Counted from the first letter of the stretch, positions 43,187 to 55,811 are shown. The stretch: DNA of 64,000 nucleotides from Rheinheimera sp. EpRS3 (GCF_001513785.1 NZ_LNQS01000010.1:434001-498000); one strand, 5' to 3'. Translations and numbers: made by a program. Notes: generated by a model not told the origin, from the sequence alone.

Positions 43187-43840
43187 TCAAAGATAAATGT
43201 GACCAGCGCTAATACAACGGCTGATCGCCTGCTGACGGTTGCTACTATTGGTTTTTGCAATACAATTGCTCAGATGAAAATTCACCGTACGCTCAGATAT
43301 CGATAGGATTTGGCTGATTTCCCACGATGTTTTGCCTCTGGCTGCCCAGTTAAGGCAAGATTTCTCCCGGCTGGTTAAGCCAAAATTTTCAACATCGTCA
43401 GCATGGGCTGACAATCGGTAAATTGCTTCATAAACATAGTGAGCTATGATGGTCCAGTACCACGCAATATGCTCCGCCAGTTCAACTTGTGCCGACTGCA
43501 TGCCAATGATCAACACTCCGGCATCAGTGCCCACCCCACGAATCGGGATCAACAAAGCCTCATCAGCAACAGGCAATGCGTCAATTAATCCACTATCACG
43601 GGTTAATGCCGGCGTGCAGCGCTGCTGGCAGAATATTTGTAACTGGTTATGGCTGGTCAGAACGTTGAAGTCTTCCTTTGTACCGGCACATATTAACTCA
43701 GCTTTTCGTTGCGCCCGCCACAGCACCAAGCCACAGAAAGGGTATTGGTATTGCTGCTGGATCTGCAAAAAGAAATCTGGCAGCGCAGCCACAGTCGTCA
43801 TCGACTGTAATTCTCTGACCATAGGTTCAATCTGGCTCAT
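43187..43840 (-). CDS. LuxR-family transcriptional regulator
   Basis: The 217-aa protein has a C-terminal LuxR/GerE HTH (about residues 150-210; LTSREKSCLNWAARGKTSWEISQILSIS region) and an N-terminal domain resembling a degenerate autoinducer-binding fold (FCGLVLW). No luxI-type synthase is nearby, so it would be a LuxR solo or bind another ligand. It heads the transcript with the small peptide and the exporter. GAGGAA before the ATG supports the start. It probably controls the lanthipeptide genes, by position. Confidence 0.87.
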   Translation of the reverse strand: MSQIEPMVRELQSMTTVAALPDFFLQIQQQYQYPFCGLVLWRAQRKAELICAGTKEDFNVLTSHNQLQIFCQQRCTPALTRDSGLIDALPVADEALLIPIRGVGTDAGVLIIGMQSAQVELAEHIAWYWTIIAHYVYEAIYRLSAHADDVENFGLTSREKSCLNWAARGKTSWEISQILSISERTVNFHLSNCIAKTNSSNRQQAISRCISAGHIYL

Positions 43841-43873
43841 AGTAAGTTTCCTCTGGTGTTAATAACGGCAGCT

Positions 43874-44032
43874 TTACTCAGAGACATTATCTGGCGGGCA
43901 GATAAACCAGCAGTAAGGTTTAATATCAGTTTTATCCTTATCTGCATTGTCATCGGCCAGTAGCGGCGCAGAAACAAATAAAGAGAACACAGTAATTAAA
44001 GCCGTAGCTACAACAGAGATTTTCTTTAACAT
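43874..44032 (-). CDS. Small Sec-exported peptide with CWFIC segment
   Basis: This 52-aa gene has AAGGA 7 nt before its ATG and a clear signal peptide: MLKK, a hydrophobic core, and a probable cut after PLLA. The mature part would be about 26 residues, acidic at first (DDNADKDK) and ending IKPYCWFICPPDNVSE, with two Cys that could form one disulfide. I know no family. It lies between the LuxR-type gene and the transmembrane regulator, all on one strand. It might be an extracellular signal sensed by that regulator, or a second exported product; both are inference. Confidence 0.7.
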   Translation of the reverse strand: MLKKISVVATALITVFSLFVSAPLLADDNADKDKTDIKPYCWFICPPDNVSE

Positions 44033-44131
44033 GATGGCGTCCTTATAAATTTGACTGAGCGGATACTCGAGCCAAGCTTGGTCGCCGAAGTATTTTAATG
44101 CGATAACCGCGGCAGGACTTAGGTGTGACTT

Positions 44132-46219
44132 TTACAGAATGGACTTATAACCAAAGTTATAACCACCACTAACTAACTGATTTGTATCAACTCTTGGTTT
44201 AAAGAACAGTAGTTCATTACCAGATACATCCAGTGAAAAATTTAAACTAAATTCATTAAAAGCCAGGCTGCGTTGCCAGTTGGTATGCTGCTGCAGGTCA
44301 ATACGCACCAGTTGCCAATCTGACATCAGTGTACGATGCACTAAACTTAACTGCTCCTGACGCAACATAAACTTATAATCCAGATCAAAATGAATCCCCT
44401 GATACAGTAACTGTTGCTGGCCAAATTGTTTATCTAACTGCCACAGGCGGCCGGTAGAATCCGCCCCCAGATAACCATCTTTGTAGGGCTGCAGGTAACG
44501 GTAGTCCTGTAGCAGTAAATGCTGTGATGCTGAAGCCACTTCGTATTGCATAATCTGCCATTGTCCGGCACTGAATACCGGAAAATACACCGCAGAACCA
44601 TCAGCAGCAAATACGCCTTGATCCACCTGTTGTGTGCGCAAAGATATATTGGCTGACATACCACTGTTAACGTCTAACAGTTCGAGCCGGTTATTGCGCT
44701 TTAACAGTAGTAAAGCAGAGGCTGGCGCCTGATCCAACAGAGTAAAACTAGCTTCTGACTGCATAACTAATTGGCGCTGCGCAGTGGCCGGATAATAACG
44801 TGACAACAGGTACTGCTTGTCCTGCTGCTCTACTAGCCAGTAATACTGCGGGTCCTGGCTAAAATGCAAAGCCAATACTTGGGGGCCAAGCTGTAAATGC
44901 TGATTAAAGCCCTCACGAAACGGCCAGCGGGTTTTATATATTTGCTGCTCTGCCGCTTTGCGAAAAATGGCAAAGTACCGACCGTGACCATCCAATACCA
45001 GCTCTTTCACACTATGAGCGGCATTATCCAGCGCACTGAGTTTATTATCAGCCAGATGCAGTTGCTCAAAGCTATCACCACGCTTTATCAGCAGCTCAGC
45101 ATTACTTATCCAGGCTATACGGGTATCCGCCAGTTCATTGCTGAGTAAACGCTCATACAACAGCTCTTTATCCGCCAGCCGGTAGAGCTGCAGATACAGC
45201 TTACGCTCAGCAATATTGGCACGAACTAAGGCAACTTGGCTTCTGTCCGGCGACAACCTGGCATAGGCATCCTGTACGCCGACAATACTGCTGTAGCTAA
45301 ACTGACTGATTGTTTTCTGCGTTAAATCGTACTGGTAATAGTGAATATTGCCGTTATAGGTTTCGCCACCGGCAATCAGTAACCTGTTGTCTGGCAATGC
45401 CAGGGGGCCAGCCAAAATAGGTAAGTCCGGTAAGACGACGCGTTGCGGCGCAGCGGCCAGATTGGACAACGGCTGCAGATAAAACTCAGCGTGATCTGCG
45501 CGAAAGCCAACATACGCCAGCAAAGTATCGCCGGCAACAAAGTCGACAAAACGCACATGTGGTACCGGAGTTGAAATTTTTGTCAGTTGAGCAGTGGCTT
45601 TGTCGTGTAAAAACAACTGCCAGTTATCACTGCTGTTAACCCTGCCAACAAAAGCCTGATACCGGCCATCGGCAGACACCGCCAGGCTGGCTTTTTGTCC
45701 GGGGATATCTAATATTACTTGCTGTAAATCTGCTTGCAGACCCTGTGCTGGTTGTAAATACAGCCAACAGATACTTAATAACGAAGCAAAGAATATGCCC
45801 GACGCAACAATACGGCGGTAGTTAGGTCGTTTAACAGAACCGTATTCTTCATTACTTGTGGCTGCGTCAGGCTGCAGTGTTACTTTGTCGGCCGGCTGTG
45901 CCTGCGACTCAAATGCCGGGCAAACCAACTGATAGCCGCGCTTCATTTGCGAACGAATGTATTTGGGCTGCTCAGTATCATTGTCGCCTAACAAGGCCCG
46001 CAACTTACTGACAGTGCGCCTTACCGCCGTGTCAGTAACAACACGCCCCTGCCAAACCTGTTGGTGTAATTCCTGTAAACTGACAAAACGATCAGCATGT
46101 AGAATAAAGTAACACAACACCTCTATTACTTTTGGCTCGGCGGCCAGCTCTTCGTGCTGGCGGTATAGCCTGCGCTCCTGTGTATCAACTCTGAACTCAC
46201 CGAGATCGACAATCTTCAT
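44132..46219 (-). CDS. Transmembrane winged-helix regulator with propeller-like periplasmic domain (CadC-like)
   Basis: The 695-aa protein has an OmpR/PhoB-type winged helix (about residues 1-105; VVTDTAVRRTVSKLRALLGD, KYIRSQMKRGYQLV), a linker, one membrane helix (IVASGIFFASLLSICWLYL, about 145-163), and a periplasmic part of about 520 residues with repeated short beta segments as in TolB/WD40-like propellers. This is the CadC/ToxR layout, which couples an outside signal directly to DNA binding. It is the most upstream gene of the block and the likely sensor-activator. No close functional homologue is recognised. Confidence 0.85.
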   Translation of the reverse strand: MKIVDLGEFRVDTQERRLYRQHEELAAEPKVIEVLCYFILHADRFVSLQELHQQVWQGRVVTDTAVRRTVSKLRALLGDNDTEQPKYIRSQMKRGYQLVCPAFESQAQPADKVTLQPDAATSNEEYGSVKRPNYRRIVASGIFFASLLSICWLYLQPAQGLQADLQQVILDIPGQKASLAVSADGRYQAFVGRVNSSDNWQLFLHDKATAQLTKISTPVPHVRFVDFVAGDTLLAYVGFRADHAEFYLQPLSNLAAAPQRVVLPDLPILAGPLALPDNRLLIAGGETYNGNIHYYQYDLTQKTISQFSYSSIVGVQDAYARLSPDRSQVALVRANIAERKLYLQLYRLADKELLYERLLSNELADTRIAWISNAELLIKRGDSFEQLHLADNKLSALDNAAHSVKELVLDGHGRYFAIFRKAAEQQIYKTRWPFREGFNQHLQLGPQVLALHFSQDPQYYWLVEQQDKQYLLSRYYPATAQRQLVMQSEASFTLLDQAPASALLLLKRNNRLELLDVNSGMSANISLRTQQVDQGVFAADGSAVYFPVFSAGQWQIMQYEVASASQHLLLQDYRYLQPYKDGYLGADSTGRLWQLDKQFGQQQLLYQGIHFDLDYKFMLRQEQLSLVHRTLMSDWQLVRIDLQQHTNWQRSLAFNEFSLNFSLDVSGNELLFFKPRVDTNQLVSGGYNFGYKSIL

Positions 46220-46348
46220 CTGTCGCCACCAGGACTATGTTAACAATTAAAGCATTAAGTTTTAATTCAGTTATTTTTATATAATAAAGATAACGGAGTA
46301 TTAATCAACATTGTTCCCCAACTGACTGCAAATTGACCAAACATAAGC

Positions 46349-46374
46349 AAAAAGCCACCCTAAGGTGGCTTTTT
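46349..46374. terminator. Terminator of the atp operon
   Basis: AAAAAGCCACC-ctaa-GGTGGCTTTTT is an 11-bp stem with runs on both sides, 19 nt after the atpC stop on the minus strand. It marks the border between the conserved atp operon and the accessory block. Confidence 0.9.
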
Positions 46375-46392
46375 ATATTTCGGAACCCGAAC

Positions 46393-46809
46393 TTATTTTT
46401 TACGCATTTTCTGAATAATGCGCAGCTGGGCAATGGCCTCAGCCAGTTGTGCCGCAGCTTCAGCATAGTTGAAGTCTGCGCCAGCGTGTTGCATCGCTTC
46501 TTCAGCACGTTTTTGTGCGTCTAAAGCGGCTTGCTCGTCTAAGTCTTCGCCGCGTACCGCGACATCGGCCAGTACAGTGATGGTATCGGGTTGTACTTCA
46601 AGTACACCGCCGGCTACGTATATCACGTGCTCTTCGCCAAATTGTTTCACGATACGGACCATGCCAGGTTTCAGGGTGGTCAGTAACGGGGCGTGAAAAG
46701 GTAAAATACCTAACTCGCCCTCACTGCCTGTGACCTGCACGGATTCGACAAGGCCGGAGAAGATTTTTTCTTCGGCACTTACTACATCCAGTTGCACTGT
46801 CATCGCCAT
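46393..46809 (-). CDS. atpC: ATP synthase F1 epsilon subunit
   Basis: The 138-aa epsilon subunit is part of the central stalk and inhibits ATP hydrolysis through its C-terminal helices. It opens [19 protein letters not shown], nearly as in E. coli, with [17 protein letters not shown] and the C-terminal AEAIAQLRI helix. GGAG lies 7 nt before the first ATG. It is the last gene of the operon, 23 nt after atpD, and is followed by the operon terminator. In E. coli glmU follows; here the accessory block does. Confidence 0.96.
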   Translation of the reverse strand: MAMTVQLDVVSAEEKIFSGLVESVQVTGSEGELGILPFHAPLLTTLKPGMVRIVKQFGEEHVIYVAGGVLEVQPDTITVLADVAVRGEDLDEQAALDAQKRAEEAMQHAGADFNYAEAAAQLAEAIAQLRIIQKMRKK

Positions 46810-46832
46810 CTCCGCTCTCCTAAAGCCTGAAC

Positions 46833-48227
<1,395 letters not shown>

Positions 48228-48251
48228 TCAAATTTCTCAAAACTGTTTACC

Positions 48252-49115
48252 TTAGCCTACAGCTGCCGCACCTGCGACGATCTCGCTAAGCTCCTGGGTA
48301 ATCGCGGCCTGACGTGCTTTGTTGTACACCAGCTTCAGGTCGTCCATCAGGTTACCGGCGTTGTCGGTTGCAGCCTTCATGGCTACCATCCGCGCCGCGT
48401 GCTCACTGGCAGAGTTCTCTACCACGCCCTGATAAACTTGCGATTCAACGAAGCGGTCCAGTAACATATCGATGATAGGTTGTGGATCCGGCTCGTACAG
48501 GTAATCCCAGTTATGCTCTTTTTGTGCAATGTCTGCTTTTGGCAAAGGTAAGAGTTGATCGATCACTGGCTCTTGCTTCATGGTGTTGACAAACTTGTTG
48601 TACACCAGGAATAAGCGGTCAATCCGGCCTTCGTTAAATGCTTGCAGCATCACTTTTACCGAACCAATCACATCAGCCAAACGTGGTACGTCACCTGAAC
48701 CCGCCTGTTGCGCGACTACCTTACCACCGAAACGCTTGAAAAAGGCTGTTGCTTTGTTGCCGATAACAGCAAACTGCGCATCTACGCCTTTGTCTTTCCA
48801 GCTTTTCAGCTCAAGGGCAACTTTCTTAAACTCGTTGGTATTCAGGCCACCGCAAAGACCACGATCAGTAGAAATGACAATATAGCCAACCCGTTTTACC
48901 TCACGCTCCGCTAAATACGGATGGCGGTATTCCAGGCTGCCATTGGCAACGTTACCGATCACTTTGCGCATACCTTCAGCGTATGGGCGTGTTGCAGCTA
49001 CACGGTCTTGCGCTTTGCGCATTTTGCTGACCGCAACCTTTTCCATAGCACTGGTGATCTTGCGAGTATTGTTAATACTCCCGATCTTACTTTTTATCTC
49101 TTTACCACCGGCCAT
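48252..49115 (-). CDS. atpG: ATP synthase F1 gamma subunit
   Basis: The 287-aa gamma subunit is the rotating central shaft. The N-terminal helix [20 protein letters not shown] and the C-terminal helix ([21 protein letters not shown] region) form the coiled coil inside the alpha-beta ring; [11 protein letters not shown] is the conserved middle motif. It is placed between atpA and atpD as usual. Confidence 0.97.
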   Translation of the reverse strand: MAGGKEIKSKIGSINNTRKITSAMEKVAVSKMRKAQDRVAATRPYAEGMRKVIGNVANGSLEYRHPYLAEREVKRVGYIVISTDRGLCGGLNTNEFKKVALELKSWKDKGVDAQFAVIGNKATAFFKRFGGKVVAQQAGSGDVPRLADVIGSVKVMLQAFNEGRIDRLFLVYNKFVNTMKQEPVIDQLLPLPKADIAQKEHNWDYLYEPDPQPIIDMLLDRFVESQVYQGVVENSASEHAARMVAMKAATDNAGNLMDDLKLVYNKARQAAITQELSEIVAGAAAVG

Positions 49116-49167
49116 GACTGTATCTCCGTTTCATTCAACGAACGGGGTGGCAAGCCACCCACATTGC

Positions 49168-50709
49168 TTACCAGGTCTGCGTTGCCTTGAATTTATCAAT
49201 GGCAGCTTTGAACGTAGACTCGATTTGGTCGTTGTAGTTACCGGTTTTATCGATATCAGCCATCAGCTCAGCGTGTTCAGCTTTCATAAAAGCGATTAAG
49301 CCGGCTTCAAAATCGAGGATTTTGGCCACTTCAACATCTTTCATAAAGCCTTTTTCGATAGCGAAAATAGACACACCCATTTCGGCAACAGACATCGGGC
49401 TGTACTGCAGCTGTTTCATCAGCTCAGTGACCTTCTGGCCGTGCTCTAACTGAGCGCGGGTTGCTTCGTCAAGGTCAGACGCAAACTGCGCGAACGCTGC
49501 CAGCTCTGAGTACTGGGCTAATGCCAGACGAATACCACCACCTAATTTCTTGATGATCTTGGTTTGTGCTGCACCACCTACCCGCGATACCGAAATACCG
49601 GCGTTCACCGCAGGACGGATACCGGCGTTGAATAAGTCAGTTTCTAAGAAGATCTGACCATCAGTAATCGAAATTACGTTAGTAGGTACGAACGCAGATA
49701 CGTCACCAGCCTGAGTTTCAATAATAGGCAGCGCGGTTAAAGAACCGGTTTTGCCAGTTACTTCGCCGTTGGTTAAACGTGCTACGTAGTCAGCGTTAAC
49801 GCGTGATGCGCGCTCCAGCAGACGTGAGTGCAAATAGAATACGTCACCCGGGTAAGCTTCACGGCCTGGCGGACGGCGTAACAGTAACGAGATTTGACGG
49901 TAAGCAACAGCTTGCTTAGACAAGTCATCGTATACAATCAGCGCATCTTCACCGCGGTCACGGAAGTACTCGCCCATGGTACAGCCAGAGTATGGCGCCA
50001 GGAACTGCAGTGCCGCCGCTTCAGACGCAGAGGCCACTACCACGATAGTGTGGGCCAGGGCGCCGTGCTCTTCCAGCTTACGTACTACGTTAGCGATGGT
50101 AGAAGCTTTCTGACCAATAGCAACATAGATACATTTAACGCCGGTGCCTTTCTGGTTGATGATGGCATCAATCGCCAGCGCCGTTTTACCGGTCTGACGG
50201 TCACCGATCAGCAATTCACGTTGACCACGACCGATAGGGATCATCGCATCAACCGACTTATAACCAGTCTGCATTGGCTGATCTACCGATTGACGGTCGA
50301 TAACGCCTGGCGCGATTTTTTCTACCGGTTCAAAGCCAGCGGCTTCAATCGGGCCTTTACCGTCGATAGGTGCACCTAAGGTGTTAACCACACGGCCTAA
50401 TAACGCCGGGCCAACCGGTACTTCTAAGATACGGCCGGTGCTTTTTACTTTAGTGCCTTCGGTTAAGTCCGCGTACGGGCCCATAACTACAGCACCAACT
50501 GAGTTGCGCTCTAAGTTCAGCGCGATAGCATAGCGATTGCCAGGAAGCTCAATCATTTCGCCCTGCATACAATCTGCAAGACCATTGATACGAATAATAC
50601 CGTCTGTTACCTGAACGATAGTACCTTCGTTACGAGCTTCACTGACCACTTCAAACTGAGCAATACGACTTTTGATCAGTTCTGATATTTCAGTGGAATT
50701 CAGTTGCAT
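49168..50709 (-). CDS. atpA: ATP synthase F1 alpha subunit
   Basis: The 513-aa regulatory nucleotide-binding subunit has P-loop [11 protein letters not shown], an N-terminal [16 protein letters not shown] like the E. coli protein, and the conserved [10 protein letters not shown] segment. It alternates with beta in the F1 hexamer. It follows atpH by 14 nt and precedes atpG by 52 nt. Confidence 0.98.
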   Translation of the reverse strand: MQLNSTEISELIKSRIAQFEVVSEARNEGTIVQVTDGIIRINGLADCMQGEMIELPGNRYAIALNLERNSVGAVVMGPYADLTEGTKVKSTGRILEVPVGPALLGRVVNTLGAPIDGKGPIEAAGFEPVEKIAPGVIDRQSVDQPMQTGYKSVDAMIPIGRGQRELLIGDRQTGKTALAIDAIINQKGTGVKCIYVAIGQKASTIANVVRKLEEHGALAHTIVVVASASEAAALQFLAPYSGCTMGEYFRDRGEDALIVYDDLSKQAVAYRQISLLLRRPPGREAYPGDVFYLHSRLLERASRVNADYVARLTNGEVTGKTGSLTALPIIETQAGDVSAFVPTNVISITDGQIFLETDLFNAGIRPAVNAGISVSRVGGAAQTKIIKKLGGGIRLALAQYSELAAFAQFASDLDEATRAQLEHGQKVTELMKQLQYSPMSVAEMGVSIFAIEKGFMKDVEVAKILDFEAGLIAFMKAEHAELMADIDKTGNYNDQIESTFKAAIDKFKATQTW

Positions 50710-50723
50710 TCTCTGTTCCCCAA

Positions 50724-51257
50724 TTATGACTGCAGCGCAGTTGCTAAACGATCCAGCTTGCCGCGGATCGAGCCATCAATAACCATGTCACCTGCTTTGA
50801 TCAGCATACCGCCAACCACTGCAGGATCTTCGCTACAGTTTAATTTAACTTTGCGTGCCAAACGTTGCGATAATGCTGCGGCTAGCTTGTCTTGTTGTGC
50901 TTTATTCAGCTTGGTTGCAGAAACCACAGTAACGTCGATTTCTTTTTCAAACTCAGCTTTTAGCGCAATAAAGGCAGCTAACACTTCAGGCAACGCCAAC
51001 AAGCGATGATTTTCTGCCATCACTTTAATAAAGTTCTGGCCGTGCTCATTGAGTTGCTCACCACATACCTGAATAAACAGACCGGCCTGCTTGTCAGCAG
51101 AACCGTTGGCGCCTAAATAAGCACCAACCTGGTCATTCTTTGCTACTTCTGCAGCAAAGACCAACATCTGCAGCCAGGCGTCCAGTGCTTTTTGCTCTAC
51201 AGCAAAATCAAAGGCCGCTTTGGCGTAAGGACGAGCAATATTAGTCAAATCAGACAT
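50724..51257 (-). CDS. atpH: ATP synthase F1 delta subunit
   Basis: The 177-aa delta subunit belongs to the peripheral stalk and joins F1 alpha to the b subunits. It begins [19 protein letters not shown] and ends in the [18 protein letters not shown] signature of the OSCP/delta family. It lies 12 nt after atpF and 14 nt before atpA. Confidence 0.97.
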   Translation of the reverse strand: MSDLTNIARPYAKAAFDFAVEQKALDAWLQMLVFAAEVAKNDQVGAYLGANGSADKQAGLFIQVCGEQLNEHGQNFIKVMAENHRLLALPEVLAAFIALKAEFEKEIDVTVVSATKLNKAQQDKLAAALSQRLARKVKLNCSEDPAVVGGMLIKAGDMVIDGSIRGKLDRLATALQS

Positions 51258-51269
51258 AGCTCATCCTCA

Positions 51270-51740
51270 TTACAGTTCTTGAACCAGTTTTTCCAGAATG
51301 TCGCTGTGAGCAGCTTCATCAATAGAACGTTGCAGAATTTTCTCTGCGCCTGCTACTGCTAATGCAGCAACTTGCTTGCGCAGCTCTTCGCGTAAACGAT
51401 TACGTTCCGCTTCCAATTCTGCTCTGCCAATCGCCAGAATGTTTTCACGTTCAGCGTTGGCTTTGTGCACGGCTTCATCCAGCATTTTGGCTTCGCGTTT
51501 TTTCGCTTGCTCAATAATGTCTGCTGCTTGTGCTTTAGCATCTTTTAGCTGATCTTTGGCTTTGTCCTGCGCTAATGCCAGGTCTTTTTCCGCACGATCA
51601 GAAGCTGCTAAACCGTCAGCAATTTTTTTCTGGCGCGCTTCGATCGCATTGATCAACGGCGGCCATACAAATTTCATACAGAACAGCACGAACACCGCAA
51701 ATGCGATTAATTCGCCTAGCAGAGTGGCGTTTAAATTCAC
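51270..51740 (-). CDS. atpF: ATP synthase F0 b subunit
   Basis: The 156-aa b subunit has an N-terminal membrane helix ([22 protein letters not shown]) followed by a long, highly charged helix that dimerises as the stator stalk. Length equals that of E. coli AtpF. It follows atpE by 49 nt. Confidence 0.97.
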   Translation of the reverse strand: MNLNATLLGELIAFAVFVLFCMKFVWPPLINAIEARQKKIADGLAASDRAEKDLALAQDKAKDQLKDAKAQAADIIEQAKKREAKMLDEAVHKANAERENILAIGRAELEAERNRLREELRKQVAALAVAGAEKILQRSIDEAAHSDILEKLVQEL

Positions 51741-51789
51741 GACCGCTCCTCCTTAGTTAACAGTTGTTCGGAATAACACAAAGCTTCAA

Positions 51790-52059
<270 letters not shown>

Positions 52060-52068
52060 TTAAAAAAA

Positions 52069-52932
<864 letters not shown>

Positions 52933-52943
52933 TCATCCCATTG

Positions 52944-53324
52944 TTAATGTTTAAAAAAAACTGGTGCTGTCCATTGTGCTAACAGCGTAAGCAGAAAACC
53001 GGTTAAAAAAATACCTGGCACCAGTTGTTGCTGCGTAAATACGACGCCTAAAAGCACAGCGGTTAATATTAATTTTAGTGACTGCCCCCGCATAAAGGCT
53101 GCCAATACTGCATTTGCGTTATGTGATGCACTGTAACGAAAAGCAAAAAACACAAATACACAATTTGGTATTACTGCAACCAAGCCACCTTTAAAGGCGG
53201 ATTTGGCTGCTGCTGCATCGGCAGCTAAAAAAAAAGCCAGTGCGATAACCCCGGCTACTGCAAGCTGGCACAGTACCAGCTTATAAGCTGATTTGCGCGC
53301 CAACGCCGCACTTTGTTCAGTCAC
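52944..53324 (-). CDS. atpI: ATP synthase accessory protein I
   Basis: The 126-aa membrane protein has four helices. AtpI assists c-ring assembly and is not part of the final enzyme. A frame is open to an ATG at 53345, but that codon precedes an AGGGGG ribosome binding site; the GTG at 53324, 7 nt after that site and beginning with TEQSAALARKSA, is the better start. It is the first gene of the nine-gene atp operon and follows a strong promoter. Confidence 0.92.
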   Translation of the reverse strand: MTEQSAALARKSAYKLVLCQLAVAGVIALAFFLAADAAAAKSAFKGGLVAVIPNCVFVFFAFRYSASHNANAVLAAFMRGQSLKLILTAVLLGVVFTQQQLVPGIFLTGFLLTLLAQWTAPVFFKH

Positions 53325-53374
53325 TGTATGTCCCCCTGAAATCACCCATGAAGGGGGTATGAAAAACTTGCGAA

Positions 53375-53402
53375 AGTATACTTATCTGCCTTCAATTTGC
53401 AA
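53375..53402 (-). promoter_or_regulatory. Promoter of the atp operon
   Basis: On the minus strand TTGCAA (53397-53402) and TATACT (53375-53380) are separated by 16 bp, about 50 nt before the atpI start. The fit to sigma70 is good and the position is as expected. Confidence 0.7.
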
Positions 53403-53459
53403 CAAAAAGCGGCATCAGCACTGGTTTAGTACATATTATTGGTAAATAGTGGAGCATTA

Positions 53460-54332
53460 TTACTCAGCTGCATTCAACTTATTAATAATACCGTCTAACT
53501 CATCTAAGCTGGTATAACTAATTTCTAATTTACCTTTGCCTTTGTTGTTGTAACTAATCTGCACCGGTGCAGCAAAACGCTCGCTTAACCGTTGCTCCAG
53601 CGCCAGTACATCCGGATCACGCGGTTTTTCTGCTACTGCAGGTTTAGGTTCTAAAATCCGTCGGACTAAATTCTCAGTTTCGCGCACCGTAAGTTGTTTT
53701 GCTGCCACTAAACGCGCAGCATCAGATTGCTCGTTATCTTTTAAGGCTAATAACGCCCGGGCATGGCCCATTTCAATATCGCCATGCTCCAGTAACAGTT
53801 TAACGTCGTCATTTAACTGGTTCAGCCGCAATAAATTGGTGACTGAAGCGCGGGATTTACCCACTGCATCGGCCACTTGCTGGTGGGTCAAAGCAAATTC
53901 AGTCAGTAAGCGATCCAGCGCCACCGCTTCTTCCATCGCGTTTAAATCTTCGCGCTGAATATTTTCAATCAGTGCAATAGCGACAGCGGCTTCGTCCGGT
54001 ACATCTTTAACAATACAGGGTACTTCAGCCAGTTGCGCTAACTGGCTGGCACGCCAACGCCGTTCACCGGCGATAATTTCAAACTTATCTTTTGCCAGCG
54101 GCCGCACTACTATCGGTTGAATAATGCCCTGAGCGCGGATAGAACTGGCTAAATCTTCCAGTGCTTCCTGCGACATATCTTTACGTGGCTGGTATTTGCC
54201 CGGCACCAGAAACTCTACCGGCAGCTGTTGCAGCGCGCTGGCTGTTGTCGTGGCGGTATCACTGTTACTGGTTCTGTTGGACGTAAGTAAGGCATCCAGA
54301 CCCCGGCCCAGGCCGCGTTTCTTTACCGACAT
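53460..54332 (-). CDS. parB: Chromosome partitioning protein ParB
   Basis: The 290-aa centromere-binding protein has the N-terminal basic KKRGLGRGLDALL, the CTPase ParB/Srx domain with GERRWRASQ, an HTH (THQQVADAVGKSRASVTNLLRL) and a C-terminal dimerisation domain. It binds parS, spreads, and loads SMC/MukB-type condensin. A parS-like site is at 32970. It is the last gene of mnmG-rsmG-parA-parB, 29 nt after parA. Confidence 0.96.
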   Translation of the reverse strand: MSVKKRGLGRGLDALLTSNRTSNSDTATTTASALQQLPVEFLVPGKYQPRKDMSQEALEDLASSIRAQGIIQPIVVRPLAKDKFEIIAGERRWRASQLAQLAEVPCIVKDVPDEAAVAIALIENIQREDLNAMEEAVALDRLLTEFALTHQQVADAVGKSRASVTNLLRLNQLNDDVKLLLEHGDIEMGHARALLALKDNEQSDAARLVAAKQLTVRETENLVRRILEPKPAVAEKPRDPDVLALEQRLSERFAAPVQISYNNKGKGKLEISYTSLDELDGIINKLNAAE

Positions 54333-54361
54333 GCTAAATAGCTTCCCTAAAATTATTCAGA

Positions 54362-55156
54362 TCAGACAGAGGTAGTGCTGTTAACCGTTTTTTTATCGGC
54401 CCGGCGCAGCATTTCGCCCGCCAACGCCAGATACGCTTTAGCCCCGGTTGAGCTTTTATCGTAATACATTACCGGTGCACCAAAACTGGGCGCTTCAGCC
54501 AACCTTACATTGCGCGGGATCACCGCGCGGTAAACCTTGTCACCAAAATGTTGTTTTAACTGTTCCGAAACATCATTCGCCAGACGATTGCGCGGATCGT
54601 ACATGGTTCTTAATATACCTTCGATCTTTAACTCAGGATTAACCGCAGCAGCAAGCTGATTAATGGTATCAACCAGCGCTGTTAAGCCTTCCAGCGCAAA
54701 GTATTCGCACTGCATCGGTACCAGCACGGTATCAGCAGCGGCCATGGCATTTACAGTAAGCATATTCAGTGACGGTGGGCAGTCGATAAAAATAAAGTCG
54801 TAACTGTTGCGGTAATCTTTCAGCGCGTTGCGCAAACGCAGTTCGCGGGCAAATACATTCATTAAACGCACTTCTGCCGCGGTAAGATCAGAGTTTGCCG
54901 CCACCAGGTGATAGCCACCGGCAGTCTCTTTTACCAGTACGTCAACCAGCGGTTTTTCATCAACCAGTAAATCATAGGCGGTGGCCGGCAGGCTATATTT
55001 ATCTACGCCACTGCCCATGGTGGCATTGCCCTGCGGATCAAGATCGATCAATAGCACCTTGCGCTTGGTCGCAGCCAGTGAGGCAGCCAGATTCACTGCC
55101 GTAGTGGTTTTACCAACACCACCTTTCTGGTTAGCTATTGCGATCACTTTCGCCAC
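54362..55156 (-). CDS. parA: Chromosome partitioning ATPase ParA
   Basis: The 264-aa Soj-type ATPase has the deviant Walker A KGGVGKTTTAVNLAA, Walker A' DLDPQGNATMG, and Walker B FIDCPPSL. It drives origin segregation by binding DNA non-specifically in its ATP form and responding to ParB. It follows rsmG by 19 nt in the usual order near oriC. Confidence 0.96.
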   Translation of the reverse strand: MAKVIAIANQKGGVGKTTTAVNLAASLAATKRKVLLIDLDPQGNATMGSGVDKYSLPATAYDLLVDEKPLVDVLVKETAGGYHLVAANSDLTAAEVRLMNVFARELRLRNALKDYRNSYDFIFIDCPPSLNMLTVNAMAAADTVLVPMQCEYFALEGLTALVDTINQLAAAVNPELKIEGILRTMYDPRNRLANDVSEQLKQHFGDKVYRAVIPRNVRLAEAPSFGAPVMYYDKSSTGAKAYLALAGEMLRRADKKTVNSTTSV

Positions 55157-55175
55157 AAGATGTCCTCGTTATCAG

Positions 55176-55793
55176 TTAGCAGGGGTTCAGTATTACCAAA
55201 TGCCGCTGTGCTTGCAACTGCGGTACAACAAGAGGCTGAACGGAGGCTACTTTAACAAAATCAGGCAAAGCTGCAATTTCTTCTTGTACTGCAGCACCTT
55301 TCATGGCGAAAAAGCAGCCGTTTGTCGCGGGTAAATGTCGACACCAGCTGAGCATATCATTGATTGAGGCAAAAGCGCGGCTTATTACGCCATCATAGCC
55401 TTGTTCTGGCTGATGTTCTTCTACCCGGCTTTGCAACGGCTGAATATTAGCCAGCTTCAGCTGTAATTTAACCTGATTTAAAAAGCGGATACGTTTGCCC
55501 AGGCTATCTAGCAGGGTAAAGTGTTTATCCGGGTAATAAATGGCCAGCAACACGCCTGGTAACCCTGGGCCTGTACCCACATCGATAAAGCGCTCACCGG
55601 TTAAAAACGGTGCCACCACTAAACTATCCATTACGTGCTTGATCAGCATTTCTTCAGGGTTACGCACTGAAGTCAGGTTATAAGCACTGTTCCATTTATC
55701 CAGTAGCTGTACATAGGCGATACATTGTTGCAACTGCCGTTCAGACAGCGTCAGGCTGGTTTGCGCTACCAGCGCCTTAAGTTTTTCTAACAT
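55176..55793 (-). CDS. rsmG: 16S rRNA (guanine527-N7)-methyltransferase
   Basis: The 205-aa SAM-dependent enzyme methylates G527 of 16S rRNA; loss gives low-level streptomycin resistance in E. coli. The SAM motif is [17 protein letters not shown], with [17 protein letters not shown] upstream. It is 18 nt after mnmG, as in E. coli gidAB. Confidence 0.96.
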   Translation of the reverse strand: MLEKLKALVAQTSLTLSERQLQQCIAYVQLLDKWNSAYNLTSVRNPEEMLIKHVMDSLVVAPFLTGERFIDVGTGPGLPGVLLAIYYPDKHFTLLDSLGKRIRFLNQVKLQLKLANIQPLQSRVEEHQPEQGYDGVISRAFASINDMLSWCRHLPATNGCFFAMKGAAVQEEIAALPDFVKVASVQPLVVPQLQAQRHLVILNPC

Positions 55794-55811
55794 CGTGATC
55801 CTTAAGCTGGC

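Noticed and set aside
46305-46508. Minus-strand open frame overlapping the atpC end and its terminator
   Set aside because: It runs through the operon terminator hairpin and overlaps atpC in another frame.
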